Shown: positions 1 to 5,528 of the stretch, in pieces
Position numbering within the stretch: position 1 is the first letter of the stretch
Layout of the letters: every line of letters starts with the position of its first letter
NCBI GenBank assembly: GCA_050181295.1
Contig: JBFXDI010000162.1
Span: 1 to 8,234, forward strand
From: JBFXDI01 sp050181295
GTDB lineage: Bacteria > Pseudomonadota > Alphaproteobacteria > Rhizobiales > Aestuariivirgaceae
Direction: 5' to 3'
Length of the DNA stretch: 8,234 nt
The notes under the pieces: generated by a model
Databases searched by the model: none
Told to the model about the DNA's origin: nothing
Seen by the model: the letters and a program-made list of their open reading frames with translations, nothing else
Made by a program: the position numbers and the translations under genes

Positions 1-1
1 C

Positions 2-937
2 TGCTTCTTCATGCCCCGCTTCGTTCCCGACGGAACCCAGAACGCGATCCTCATCCAGCGGCTCAAGGACAAGCTCGGCAACCGCTCCAACGCGTCGTCG
101 GAAGTCGAGTTCGTCCACGCCTTCGCCTGGATGGTGGGCGAGGAGGGCAGGGGCATCGCGACCATCATCGAGATGGTGACGGCGACGCGGCTTGACTGTG
201 CCATATCCTCGGCCGGCCTCATGCGCTGGGCGATGGCCAACGCGCTCCATCACTGCGCTTATCGCACGGTCTTCCAGAAGAGGCTCATCGACCAGCCGCT
301 GATGCGGACCGTGCTCGCCGACATGGCGCTCGACCAGGAGGCGGCGGTGGCGCTGGTGTTCCGGCTTGCGCGCGCCTTCGACAGGGCGGAGGAGGACGAG
401 GCGGAGGCGGTCTTTTCGCGCCTCATGACGCCCGCCATCAAATACTGGGTCTGCAAGGTGCTTCCCGGCTTCGCCTACGAGGCGATGGAGTGCCTGGGGG
501 GCAACGGCTATGTGGAGGACGGGCCGGTGGCGCGGCTCTTCCGGGAGTCGCCGATCAACGCCATCTGGGAGGGCTCGGGCAATGTCATGTGCCTCGACGT
601 GCTGCGCGCGGCGCGGAAGTCTCCAGAGGATGCGGCCGCCTTCCTGGAGGGCTTGAAGGCTGAGGCGCAGGGCGAGCCGCGCCTCGCCCGCGCTGTGGAC
701 AGCCTGGCGCAGGGCTTCCTCTCGCCAGACGACCTCGAGGCCAATCTCCGGCCGCTGGTGGAGCGGCTGGTGCTGGTGGTCGCCGCGACGCTTTTGAGAG
801 CGCATGCGCCGGCCGCCGTCGGGGACGCTTTCATCGCAAGCCGGCTCGAAGGCCGCTTCCGCAGCACCTATGGGAACCTCCAGGGCGCCGACACGCAGGC
901 GATCCTCGAGCGGGCGATGCCGTTCGGCATTGCGTAA
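2..937 (+). CDS. Acyl-CoA dehydrogenase family protein, AidB-like (5' end outside window)
   Basis: This is the C-terminal part, about 311 residues, of a flavin-dependent acyl-CoA dehydrogenase; the reading frame is open back to base 2, so the ATG at 11 is internal. Near the start it has RLKDKLGNRSNASSEVEF, typical of the AidB/isovaleryl-CoA dehydrogenase branch. The middle-to-C-terminal helical part carries ECLGGNGYVEDG (about 488-525) and IWEGSGNVMCLDVLR (about 563-607). The Glu of WEGSGN corresponds to the catalytic base of isovaleryl-type enzymes and is present. The extra C-terminal helices after this motif fit AidB, whose roughly 540-residue members have a C-terminal extension linked to DNA binding in E. 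coli. Family members oxidise acyl-CoA thioesters with FAD; AidB itself belongs to the alkylation response and has weak dehydrogenase activity. Which role applies here cannot be decided without the N-terminus. The gene ends 27 bp before the antitoxin gene. Confidence 0.9.
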   Translation, partial: CFFMPRFVPDGTQNAILIQRLKDKLGNRSNASSEVEFVHAFAWMVGEEGRGIATIIEMVTATRLDCAISSAGLMRWAMANALHHCAYRTVFQKRLIDQPLMRTVLADMALDQEAAVALVFRLARAFDRAEEDEAEAVFSRLMTPAIKYWVCKVLPGFAYEAMECLGGNGYVEDGPVARLFRESPINAIWEGSGNVMCLDVLRAARKSPEDAAAFLEGLKAEAQGEPRLARAVDSLAQGFLSPDDLEANLRPLVERLVLVVAATLLRAHAPAAVGDAFIASRLEGRFRSTYGNLQGADTQAILERAMPFGIA

Positions 938-958
938 AATCCGGATTTTCTCTATTCT
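930..958 (+). promoter_or_regulatory. Putative sigma-70-type promoter of the toxin-antitoxin module
   Basis: A TTGCGT hexamer (930-935) lies 17 bp from TATTCT (953-958), which is the usual spacing. Transcription from it would start near 964-966, at or beside the antitoxin ATG at 965. The antitoxin has no purine-rich ribosome binding site before its ATG, so a leaderless message is the simplest reading. The -35 half matches the consensus only in TTG, so this is a prediction from spacing and context. Confidence 0.45.
936..949. promoter_or_regulatory. 14-bp perfect palindrome, candidate operator
   Basis: AAAATCCGGATTTT is a perfect 14-bp palindrome that includes the last two bases of the dehydrogenase stop codon. 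It fills most of the spacer of the putative antitoxin promoter. Phd/YefM antitoxins are known to repress their own operons by binding palindromes over the promoter, so an operator is the favoured reading. With no loop and only a short T run, it would be a poor intrinsic terminator for the upstream gene, though that remains an alternative. Confidence 0.5.
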
Positions 959-964
959 GTCCCA

Positions 965-1216
965 ATGAAAGTCACCGCTAGCGAGTTTCAGAAGGCCTTC
1001 GGCGCCTTGAGTGATAGGGCGTTGCGTGCTCCCGTCACGATCACCAAGCAGGGGCGAGATCATCTCGTGGTCATGTCTGTGGACGAGTATGCCCGTCTCA
1101 AACGGAGGGATCGGAAGGTCGGCTTGGCGGAGGAACTGCCGGACGAGTGGCTGGAAGCCATCCGGACGGCCAAGGTCCCCGACGGGCACGCTGCGCTCGA
1201 TGACGAACTCTCTTGA
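965..1216 (+). CDS. Type II antitoxin, Phd/YefM family
   Basis: This 83-residue protein has the Phd/YefM N-terminal fold signature: MKVTASEFQKAFGALSDRA, then PVTITKQGRDHLVVMSVDEYARLKR (about residues 23-47). These are the helix and beta strands that form the DNA-binding dimer. The acidic C-terminal tail (about residues 53-83, rich in D and E) is where such antitoxins usually wrap and neutralise their toxin. It is followed immediately by a PemK/MazF-like toxin gene overlapping by 4 bp (TTGA). The protein should neutralise that toxin and, alone or in complex, repress the operon through the palindrome at 936-949. The ATG at 965 is preceded by no Shine-Dalgarno sequence. Phd/YefM proteins more often partner Doc, RelE/YoeB or VapC-type toxins; here the partner is of another class. 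Family assignment is firm; neutralisation of this specific partner is inferred from gene order. Confidence 0.9.
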   Translation: MKVTASEFQKAFGALSDRALRAPVTITKQGRDHLVVMSVDEYARLKRRDRKVGLAEELPDEWLEAIRTAKVPDGHAALDDELS

Positions 1217-1665
1217 GACGGAGGTCCACTCTTCCCGATCCAACTCCCGGCCTCGTCATTCGCTACAGCTATCTCTGGCATAGCGAATTCCGAGCCGGGA
1301 TCGAGGAGGGCACCAAAGATCGTCCATGCGCCATCGTCACCGCATTACGCATGTCGGAAGATGGAGCAATCCGCGTTGTTGTTCTTCCGATCACCCATAG
1401 CTTCCCCGCCGACGCCGCCTCAACCATCGAGATTCCCTTGCGGACCAAGGAACGTCTGGGCCTTGATTCCGAGCGGTCCTGGATAGTGCTTTCAGAATGG
1501 AACGAATTCACATGGCCAGGGCCCGATCTGCGGCGGGTTCCCGGCTCAGGTAATGATACAGTTGCTTACGGTTTCCTCCCTCCGAAGCTCTTCATTGAAA
1601 TTCGAGAACGCTTCCTTGCTCTCGTTCGGTCCCGTCGCTCGCGCAGCGTTGCGCGTGGAGAGTAA
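1213..1665 (+). CDS. PemK/MazF-like toxin of a type II toxin-antitoxin module
   Basis: The predicted 150-residue protein contains PGLVIRYSYLWHSEFRAG, then KDRPCAIVTAL, VVVLPITHSFP, RSWIVLSEWNEFTWPGPDL and a C-terminal GFLPPKLFIEIRERFLALV. This order resembles PemK/MazF-like proteins: an RPxxIV strand near the N-terminus and a PITH/S loop. It matches a group I recall as common in rhizobia next to Phd-type antitoxins. MazF-type toxins are ribosome-independent RNases that cut specific mRNA sites; that activity is not shown for this branch. The only normal start in frame is TTG at 1213, overlapping the antitoxin stop; the preceding in-frame stop is at 1201-1203. A good GGAGG lies inside the frame at 1220-1224, ahead of where family members seem to begin, but no ATG, GTG or TTG follows it. 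The start is therefore uncertain and the gene may be weakly expressed. Confidence 0.75.
   Translation: MRRRSTLPDPTPGLVIRYSYLWHSEFRAGIEEGTKDRPCAIVTALRMSEDGAIRVVVLPITHSFPADAASTIEIPLRTKERLGLDSERSWIVLSEWNEFTWPGPDLRRVPGSGNDTVAYGFLPPKLFIEIRERFLALVRSRRSRSVARGE
1220..1224 (+). promoter_or_regulatory. Shine-Dalgarno-like GGAGG without a standard start codon after it
   Basis: GGAGG is the best ribosome-binding site in the module, but the in-frame codon at the expected distance is CTT at 1231, not a standard initiator. It lies inside the reading frame opened by TTG at 1213. It may be a relic of an earlier start, or may help re-initiation after the antitoxin stop codon. Confidence 0.35.
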
Positions 1666-1670
1666 ATCGG

Positions 1671-1721
1671 TGCATTGCGGTGAAAGCTATGCATTGCCAC
1701 GGGAAATCGTAATTTTCGCGT
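1671..1721. repeat. Short direct repeat and imperfect hairpin after the toxin gene
   Basis: The 8-mer TGCATTGC occurs at 1671-1678 and 1690-1697, 19 bp apart. Just after it, 1699-1706 pairs with 1714-1721 (seven pairs, one G-G mismatch, 7-nt loop). No T run follows, so the hairpin is only a weak terminator candidate. The region from 1666 to 1801 otherwise shows no gene, and no promoter for the next gene could be picked with confidence. Confidence 0.25.
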
Positions 1722-1801
1722 TCCAGCCCCTCCATTAGATTTGACGCCGAACCCTCCCTGTATTGGTGGCAACTCCCGGGCGGGTCAAAAACGGGGCGGA
1801 C

Positions 1802-3076
1802 ATGTCGGTCGAGAGAATAGACACGCTGGTGATCGGCGGCGGGCAGGCAGGGATCGCCATGAGCGAGCACCTGAGCAAGTGCGGCGTGCCCCATCTCGTC
1901 CTCGAGCGGCACCGCATCGCCGAACGCTGGCGCTCGGGAAGATGGGATTCGCTGGTCGCCAACGGCCCGGCCTGGCACGACAGGTTCCCAAGCATGGAAT
2001 TTCCCGACGCGGGTCCGGATGCGTTCATCGCCAAGGAGAAGGTCGCGGACTACTTCGTTTCCTACGCGGAGATGATCGCAGCCCCTATCCGCTGCGGCGT
2101 GGAGGTGACGAAGGTTCAGAGGCTCACCGGCCGGGGCGGCTTCGTGGTCGAGACCTCGCGGGGCACGATCGAGGCCGGCAGCGTCGTCGTCGCCACCGGG
2201 CCCTTCCAGCGGCCGATCTTCCCGGCCGTCGTTCCGGAGAACGCCGGACTGCTACAGATCCATTCCAACGCCTACCGTAATCCCGGCCAGCTTCCCGGGG
2301 GAGCGGTGCTGGTGGTCGGCGCGGGGTCCTCCGGTGTGCAGATCGCCGACGAGCTTCTGGGCTGGGGCAGGCGCGTCTACCTCTCAGTGGGACCGCACGA
2401 CCGCCCGCCGCGCTCCTATCGCGGGCGCGATTTCTGCTGGTGGCTGGGGGTTCTCGGCATCTGGGACGCCGAGACGCCGGGGCCCGGCACGGAGCACGTC
2501 ACGATCGCGGTGAGCGGCGCGCATGGCGGCCGCACCATCGACTTCCGGCGCCTTGCCACGGAGGGAATGACGCTCGTCGGCAAGACCGAATCCTATGCCG
2601 ACGGCACCCTGGTCTTCGCTCCCAATCTCCGCGAGGACATCAGCCGGGGGGATGCCAGCTATCTGTCGCTGCTGGATGCGGCCGACGCCTATGTCGCCCG
2701 CAATGGCATCGACCTTCCGCAGGAGCCGGAGGCTCGCAGGATCGAGCCGGACCCGCCCTGCGTTTCCGATCCGATTCTCGAGCTCAACCTGGCGCAAGCC
2801 GGCGTAACCTCGATCGTCTGGGCGACGGGCTATGGCGTCGACTATAGCTGGCTGAAGGTCGACGCCTTCGACGAGCGGGGGAGGCCGAAGCACAAACGAG
2901 GGGTGTCGGCCGAGCCCGGCATCTATTTCCTCGGGCTCCCCTGGCAGTCCCGCCGGGGGTCGAGCTTCATCTGGGGCGTGTGGCACGACGCCAAGCACCT
3001 GGCGGACCACATCGCCACGCAGGGCAAATATCTCGCCTACCATGCCTCGGCAAGTCGGCGGGCCCAGGGATCATAG
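1802..3076 (+). CDS. Flavin-containing monooxygenase-like NAD(P)/FAD-dependent oxidoreductase
   Basis: This 424-residue protein has two Rossmann dinucleotide sites: an FAD-binding GGGQAG (residues 12-17, after a beta strand DTLVI) and an NAD(P)H-binding GAGSSG (173-178, after VLVV). Between them lies LLQIHSNAYR (about 151-159), which fits the FMO-type HSxxYR region. The C-terminal ATGY motif is at 341-344. Family members of this size (CzcO/YUCCA-like class B monooxygenases) use NADPH and O2 to make a flavin hydroperoxide that oxidises soft nucleophiles or ketones. The substrate here cannot be told from sequence. The frame extends upstream to a TTG at 1763, but the ATG at 1802 is preferred: it follows a G-rich GGGGCGG and begins just before the FAD strand, as is usual. 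The gene stands alone on the plus strand, and its stop is 3 bp from the convergent gene's stop. No signal peptide is seen, so a cytoplasmic enzyme is expected. Confidence 0.88.
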   Translation: MSVERIDTLVIGGGQAGIAMSEHLSKCGVPHLVLERHRIAERWRSGRWDSLVANGPAWHDRFPSMEFPDAGPDAFIAKEKVADYFVSYAEMIAAPIRCGVEVTKVQRLTGRGGFVVETSRGTIEAGSVVVATGPFQRPIFPAVVPENAGLLQIHSNAYRNPGQLPGGAVLVVGAGSSGVQIADELLGWGRRVYLSVGPHDRPPRSYRGRDFCWWLGVLGIWDAETPGPGTEHVTIAVSGAHGGRTIDFRRLATEGMTLVGKTESYADGTLVFAPNLREDISRGDASYLSLLDAADAYVARNGIDLPQEPEARRIEPDPPCVSDPILELNLAQAGVTSIVWATGYGVDYSWLKVDAFDERGRPKHKRGVSAEPGIYFLGLPWQSRRGSSFIWGVWHDAKHLADHIATQGKYLAYHASASRRAQGS

Positions 3077-3079
3077 CCG

Positions 3080-4129
3080 CTACTTGATGAGCCGCACCGT
3101 GAGATCGCCAGTCGATTCGGATGTCGGGCACTCGATCAGGATGCGGATGTCGTTATAGTCCCGGTCGGACCAGCCTACCCCGGGCGGCCGATCCTCCCAA
3201 CCGTAGTACATGAACTTTCCCGCCTGGCAGGCTTTGGCCGAGCGCTCCGGGGTCCGGTTCGGACCCTCGGGCAGTATGCCGCCCTTGCTCTTTTCGACAC
3301 ACTGCTGAGCTGTGTTGCACAAGACCGTTTCGAGCAGCTCGAGCTTCAGACCGTACTGCTCCACGCCGCCGATGGTGACGGTGTCGGTGTAATAGTCGTA
3401 GTGCTCGGCCTGCGGGCTGTCCCAGAGCGACTTGTTCTGGCGGGCGTTCCTGACATTGTGAAGCCGGTAGCTGAGCGATTCCCCAGCCTTACACTCCGGC
3501 ATCTCGTAGCTGTACTTTGTGCCCGCATTGTCGGCTATGGCCGTTTCCTTGCTGCGGCCCTTCGTGTGGCTCGAGGCTTCGGCGGGGTTGAAGCAGTAGA
3601 TGTAGATCCGGTTGTAGTCGGACGCGTCCGGATCGAGATTTGTCAGCTTCGGCGGCTTGTACACCAGCTTGGGCTTGATGATCTGGGCTATGGATTCGAC
3701 TTCGACGCGGAAGCTTTCGGAGAGCCCAGGAACGATGCTCAGGAGCGTCAACGGAACTTGACCGCTGGCGGTGACGCGATAGTCCGAGGACGAGATCCAT
3801 TCGCCCGTCACCTCCACGTTTGTGGTGGAAGTGTCATGCGCCAGCTGCTCGGAGACTTTTGCCCTGAATGTGTCCATCCAGGACGTGGCCTTCGAATCCT
3901 TGCCCGTGGAAGCAGTGCCGAGCGCTGCGGCGTCCGCCTCGCCCTGGAGGTAGGCCCGGACATAGGAGGCCCGCGCATAGTCGACGGCGAAGCCTGCGAC
4001 CCCGATCAGCGGTATCGCGGCCAGCGCGAAGCTCAGCGCAATGTTTCCCCTAGCGCAGGACATGATCCGCCCGATGGAGCGGGCACGGGCCGGCCCAAAC
4101 GGACCAGAAGCTGCCTTGGCTCTCATCAT
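3080..4129 (-). CDS. TadE/TadG-like membrane-anchored protein with unusual C-terminal domain
   Basis: This predicted 349-residue protein starts with a basic leader, then RGNIALSFALAAIPLIGVAG and a short stretch ending VDYARA (residues 27-53). This is the signature N-terminal anchor of TadE/TadG-like pilus-assembly pseudopilin proteins, with the conserved G-N at its start. One membrane helix (about 29-49) should leave the rest in the periplasm. The first extracellular part (about 60-150) resembles TadG-type stalks. The remainder has no family I can name. It holds six cysteines, enough for three disulfides, and ends with GWEDRPPGVGWSDRDYNDIRI (key residues D-x-D-Y-N-D, about 322-327), reminiscent of the D-x-D-Y/F-N-D motif of DUF4114-type domains. 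The start at 4129 (one of two tandem ATGs) has AAGAGG nine bases upstream; an ATG at 4174 is also open in frame. No other tad, cpa or flp gene is nearby, so a role in a Tad pilus is not assured. Confidence 0.75.
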   Translation of the reverse strand: MMRAKAASGPFGPARARSIGRIMSCARGNIALSFALAAIPLIGVAGFAVDYARASYVRAYLQGEADAAALGTASTGKDSKATSWMDTFRAKVSEQLAHDTSTTNVEVTGEWISSSDYRVTASGQVPLTLLSIVPGLSESFRVEVESIAQIIKPKLVYKPPKLTNLDPDASDYNRIYIYCFNPAEASSHTKGRSKETAIADNAGTKYSYEMPECKAGESLSYRLHNVRNARQNKSLWDSPQAEHYDYYTDTVTIGGVEQYGLKLELLETVLCNTAQQCVEKSKGGILPEGPNRTPERSAKACQAGKFMYYGWEDRPPGVGWSDRDYNDIRILIECPTSESTGDLTVRLIK

Positions 4130-4130
4130 G

Positions 4131-4142
4131 GAGGATATCCTC
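4131..4142. promoter_or_regulatory. 12-bp palindrome overlapping the ribosome binding site of the Tad-like gene
   Basis: GAGGATATCCTC is a perfect palindrome immediately before the minus-strand ATG at 4129. It includes the GAGG of the Shine-Dalgarno sequence. In mRNA, GAGG could pair with CCTC across an ATAT loop and partly hide the ribosome binding site; as DNA it could be a protein site. Either role is a guess from position. Confidence 0.35.
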
Positions 4143-4223
4143 TTGTGCGGGCGTCGCGAGCACCAGCGTCTCACAGAGGAGCTAATATTTCCCCCATACC
4201 CCCATCGAGATTCGAAGCGGCCA

Positions 4224-4239
4224 TTTACCCGCCGTTAAG
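4224..4239. promoter_or_regulatory. CtrA-like motif upstream of the Tad-like gene (weak)
   Basis: TTTA-N7-TTAAG (plus strand) resembles the alphaproteobacterial CtrA consensus TTAA-N7-TTAAC with two mismatches. It lies about 95-110 bp upstream of the Tad-like start. CtrA controls pilus genes in Caulobacter, which gives the position some meaning, but the match is imperfect and could be chance. Confidence 0.2.
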
Positions 4240-4251
4240 GAACGGAGCACG

Positions 4252-4272
4252 CTGGCGCCATTCCCGCGCCAG
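4252..4272 (-). terminator. Candidate hairpin after ruvX
   Basis: CTGGCGC (4252-4258) and GCGCCAG (4266-4272) form a perfect 7-bp GC-rich stem with a 7-nt loop, beginning 6 bp after the ruvX stop on the minus strand. No T run follows in that direction, so it may stabilise the 3' end or end transcription only weakly. It sits between ruvX and the Tad-like gene, which are in the same orientation. Confidence 0.4.
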
Positions 4273-4278
4273 GAGGCG

Positions 4279-4734
4279 TCACATGTTTCCCAGCCGGTCG
4301 AGCGCACCCTGCAGGATGTAGGCGGCGGCGAGCTTGTCCACGAGCTCGGCCCGGCGGGCGCGGCTACGATCCGCCTCGATTAGCATGCGCTCCACGGCGG
4401 CCGTCGACATGCGCTCGTCCCAGAAGACCAGCGGCAGCTCGGTGAGCCTGGAAAGGTTCCGTGCGAAGGCGCGGGTTGCCTGCGCGCGGGGACCCTCGGT
4501 TCCGTCCATGTTGATCGGCAGACCGATGACGATGGCCGCGACCAGGTCCTTAGCCGCGAGCGCGAGCAGTCGTTCGGCGTCGGGCGTGAACTTCGTCCGT
4601 TTGATCGTCTCGCGCGGGCTCGCGATGCGGCGCGACAGGTCCGACATGGCGATCCCGATGGTCTTGGTGCCAACGTCGAGGCCCATCAGGGGCCGGCCGG
4701 GCGGCAGTCGCGCAAGGTCCTCGATCTCAGCCAT
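4279..4734 (-). CDS. ruvX: RuvX/YqgF family Holliday junction resolvase-like / pre-16S rRNA nuclease
   Basis: This 151-residue protein matches the YqgF/RuvX family along its length. It has the N-terminal GLDVGTKTIGIAMSD with the first catalytic Asp at residue 20, IVIGLPINMDGTEG in the middle, WDERMSTAAVER, and the C-terminal VDKLAAAYILQGALD carrying the last acidic residue. The fold is RNase H-like. In E. coli, YqgF is needed for final 5' processing of 16S rRNA, and homologues cut Holliday junction-like DNA. The start at 4734 is chosen because AGGGA lies 8 bases upstream and the family begins shortly before GLDVG; ATGs at 4743 and 4776 are in frame but would add an atypical leader. It is divergent from the UPF0173 hydrolase gene. 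Confidence 0.95.
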   Translation of the reverse strand: MAEIEDLARLPPGRPLMGLDVGTKTIGIAMSDLSRRIASPRETIKRTKFTPDAERLLALAAKDLVAAIVIGLPINMDGTEGPRAQATRAFARNLSRLTELPLVFWDERMSTAAVERMLIEADRSRARRAELVDKLAAAYILQGALDRLGNM

Positions 4735-4749
4735 GCGCGCCATCCCTAC

Positions 4750-4769
4750 CGGCCCCGCGACGGCCCCGC
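4750..4769. repeat. Tandem 9-bp direct repeat in the divergent ruvX/hydrolase region
   Basis: CGGCCCCGC occurs at 4750-4758 and again at 4761-4769, an 11-bp period close to one DNA turn. It lies just upstream of the ruvX start, in the 104-bp gap between the two divergent genes. It could be a paired protein site, but GC-rich DNA yields such repeats by chance. No clear -35/-10 pair was seen in the gap. Confidence 0.3.
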
Positions 4770-4822
4770 AATCCATTGATCGGGGGCGGCGGACGGCCGA
4801 TGATGGCCGGGAACAGTCAGTT

Positions 4823-4828
4823 GAGGAG
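4823..4828 (+). promoter_or_regulatory. Ribosome binding site deciding the UPF0173 hydrolase start
   Basis: GAGGAG lies 10 bases before the ATG at 4839. It favours this start over the in-frame ATG at 4776, which has no comparable site and would add 21 residues not expected in the family. Confidence 0.7.
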
Positions 4829-4838
4829 ATCGCTCGCG

Positions 4839-5528
4839 ATGAAAATCACATGGTTGGGCCATTCGGCGTTCCGGATCGAGACGGGGAAATCCGTCCTCAT
4901 CATCGACCCCTTCCTCTCGGGAAGCCCCGTCTTCAAGGGAAGCGTGGAGGAGGCGACCAAGGGCGCGACGCACGTCGCGCTGACCCATGGGCATGACGAC
5001 CACATCGGAGACGCGGCCGATATCTGCAAGAAGACAGGCGCCATGCTCATCGCCGTCTACGAGCTCGCGGTCTATCTCAACGGGAAGGGGGCTGAGAAGT
5101 ACGAGCCCACCAACACCGGCGGCACCATCTACACCGACGACTTCGACGTCACCTTCGTGCGCGCCGACCATTCCTCCTCGTCGGGCAATGTCTATCTCGG
5201 CAACCCCTGCGGCCTCGTCGTTCGCGCCAAGGGCGAGCGCAAGACGCTCTACCATATGGGTGACACCGATATTTTCGGCGACATGGCGCTCATCCAGGAG
5301 ATCTACAAGCCGGATATCGGCATCGTGCCGATCGGCGACCGGTTCACCATGAACGACAAGGTGGCGGCGCTCGCCTGTCGCAAGTTCTTCAACTTCTCCG
5401 CAATATTTCCGTGCCATTACAAGACGTTCCCGCTTCTGTTACAGTCGGCGAAAGGCTTCATCGAAGCGATGGGCGAGGCCGGCAGCAAGGTGAAGGTGCC
5501 GAATGTTGGAGAAAGCGTCACGCTCTAG
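4839..5528 (+). CDS. UPF0173 family metal-dependent hydrolase (metallo-beta-lactamase fold)
   Basis: This 229-residue protein is the usual length for UPF0173. It opens with MKITWLGHSAFRIE and DPFLSG, the first strands of the metallo-beta-lactamase fold. The metal-binding HGHDDH is at residues 50-55. Further conserved pieces are ADHSSS (about 109-114), HMGDTDIFGDM (139-149, with the metal-bridging Asp at 142), GIVPIGDRFTMN, and PCHYKTFP with His193. All expected metal ligands are present, so an active hydrolase binding two metal ions, probably zinc, is expected. The physiological substrate of the family is not established. It shares a 26-bp overlap with the downstream acetyltransferase gene, which suggests cotranscription and coupled translation. 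No signal peptide is visible. Confidence 0.95.
   Translation: MKITWLGHSAFRIETGKSVLIIDPFLSGSPVFKGSVEEATKGATHVALTHGHDDHIGDAADICKKTGAMLIAVYELAVYLNGKGAEKYEPTNTGGTIYTDDFDVTFVRADHSSSSGNVYLGNPCGLVVRAKGERKTLYHMGDTDIFGDMALIQEIYKPDIGIVPIGDRFTMNDKVAALACRKFFNFSAIFPCHYKTFPLLLQSAKGFIEAMGEAGSKVKVPNVGESVTL

Noticed and set aside
936..949. Intrinsic terminator of the dehydrogenase gene
   Set aside because: The inverted repeat has no loop and only four Ts. The fit with an operator in the following promoter is better, so it is listed as that.
1741..1766. TTGACG followed by TATTGG as a promoter for the oxidoreductase gene
   Set aside because: The hexamers are only 14 bp apart and the second is a poor -10. At the normal 17-bp spacing there is no -10-like sequence.
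1666..1801. Attachment site or insertion scar beside the toxin-antitoxin module
   Set aside because: Only an 8-bp repeat pair is present, both copies on the same side of the module. No matching copy was noticed near 940-965, so there is no target-site duplication.
2384..3043. 219-residue open frame on the minus strand
   Set aside because: It is antisense to the oxidoreductase; no start signal or domain.
3401..4321. 306-residue open frame on the plus strand
   Set aside because: It is antisense to the Tad-like gene and runs across its upstream region into ruvX. No domain is recognisable, and the minus-strand gene has a clear membrane anchor signature.
4746..5417. 223-residue open frame on the minus strand
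   Set aside because: It is antisense to the UPF0173 hydrolase, which has all its metal-binding residues on the plus strand.
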